DNA from: an uncultured Treponema sp.
GTDB lineage: Bacteria; Spirochaetota; Spirochaetia; Treponematales; Treponemataceae
DNA: 6,807 bases
Assembly: GCA_905372205.1 (NCBI GenBank)
Contig: CAJPOH010000049.1
Coordinates: 1 to 6,807 of the forward strand
Direction: 5' to 3'
This document shows, piece by piece, positions 6,794 through 6,807 of the stretch. Below the pieces are notes generated by a model, which searched no databases, was not told the origin of the DNA, and was given only the letters and a program-made list of their open reading frames with translations. Each line of letters opens with the position of its first letter. Position 1 is the stretch's first letter. The position numbers and the translations under genes were made by a program.

Positions 6794-6807
6794 AAATTAG
6801 ATAAACC

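Noticed and set aside
6792..6807. The 3' end of an upstream gene such as rimP.
   Set aside because: Only about 15 nt are present; two TAA codons in different frames (6799-6797 and 6794-6792) could be its stop, so no coding call can be supported.
1..6807. A hidden novel system such as a mobile element, CRISPR array, toxin-antitoxin pair or structured RNA.
   Set aside because: The six genes fill nearly the whole window, the longest non-coding gap between them is 15 nt, and I saw no direct repeats, IS ends or arrays.

Overview
This window is one uninterrupted minus-strand block of six translation and transcription housekeeping genes. In transcription order, from high to low coordinates, they are nusA, infB, rbfA, truB, ribF and rpsO. 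All six appear complete. Gaps between them are only 7 to 15 nt, and truB and ribF overlap by 8 nt, so the set reads as a single polycistronic unit. No promoter, terminator, RNA gene, mobile element or CRISPR array is visible. The 30 nt before nusA and the 12 nt after rpsO are too short to show what lies outside; by family precedent rimP upstream and pnp downstream would be expected.

The organism looks like an AT-rich spirochaete, most likely a treponeme or close relative. This is inferred from three things: the gene order nusA-infB-rbfA-truB-ribF-rpsO, which I recall from Treponema; the IF2 P-loop reading GHVDHGKT followed by Lys; and the TruB active-site motif reading GHTGTLDSFADG rather than the usual LDPxAxG form. 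No database search was made, so genus is not certain.

Layout: nusA (6777-5317) encodes a transcription elongation factor with S1, KH1, KH2 and a helix-hairpin-helix tail, plus an unusual C-terminal four-cysteine zinc ribbon. infB (5309-2529) encodes IF2 with a long disordered Lys/Glu/Ser-rich and then Arg/Gly/Asn-rich N-terminus. rbfA (2513-2124) encodes the 30S maturation factor. truB (2113-1109) makes tRNA pseudouridine 55. ribF (1116-292) keeps a recognisable FAD synthetase nucleotidyltransferase domain, but its flavokinase half is short and lacks the hallmark motif. rpsO (282-13) encodes ribosomal protein S15.

The genes work together in making and using the small subunit: NusA acts on RNA polymerase and rRNA transcription, RbfA and S15 in 30S assembly, IF2 in initiation, and TruB in tRNA maturation. 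RibF is the metabolic outlier. I see no novel multi-gene system here. The points worth a second look are the NusA zinc ribbon, the eroded RibF kinase half, the RG-rich IF2 tail, and stop codons embedded in the next gene's Shine-Dalgarno sequence.
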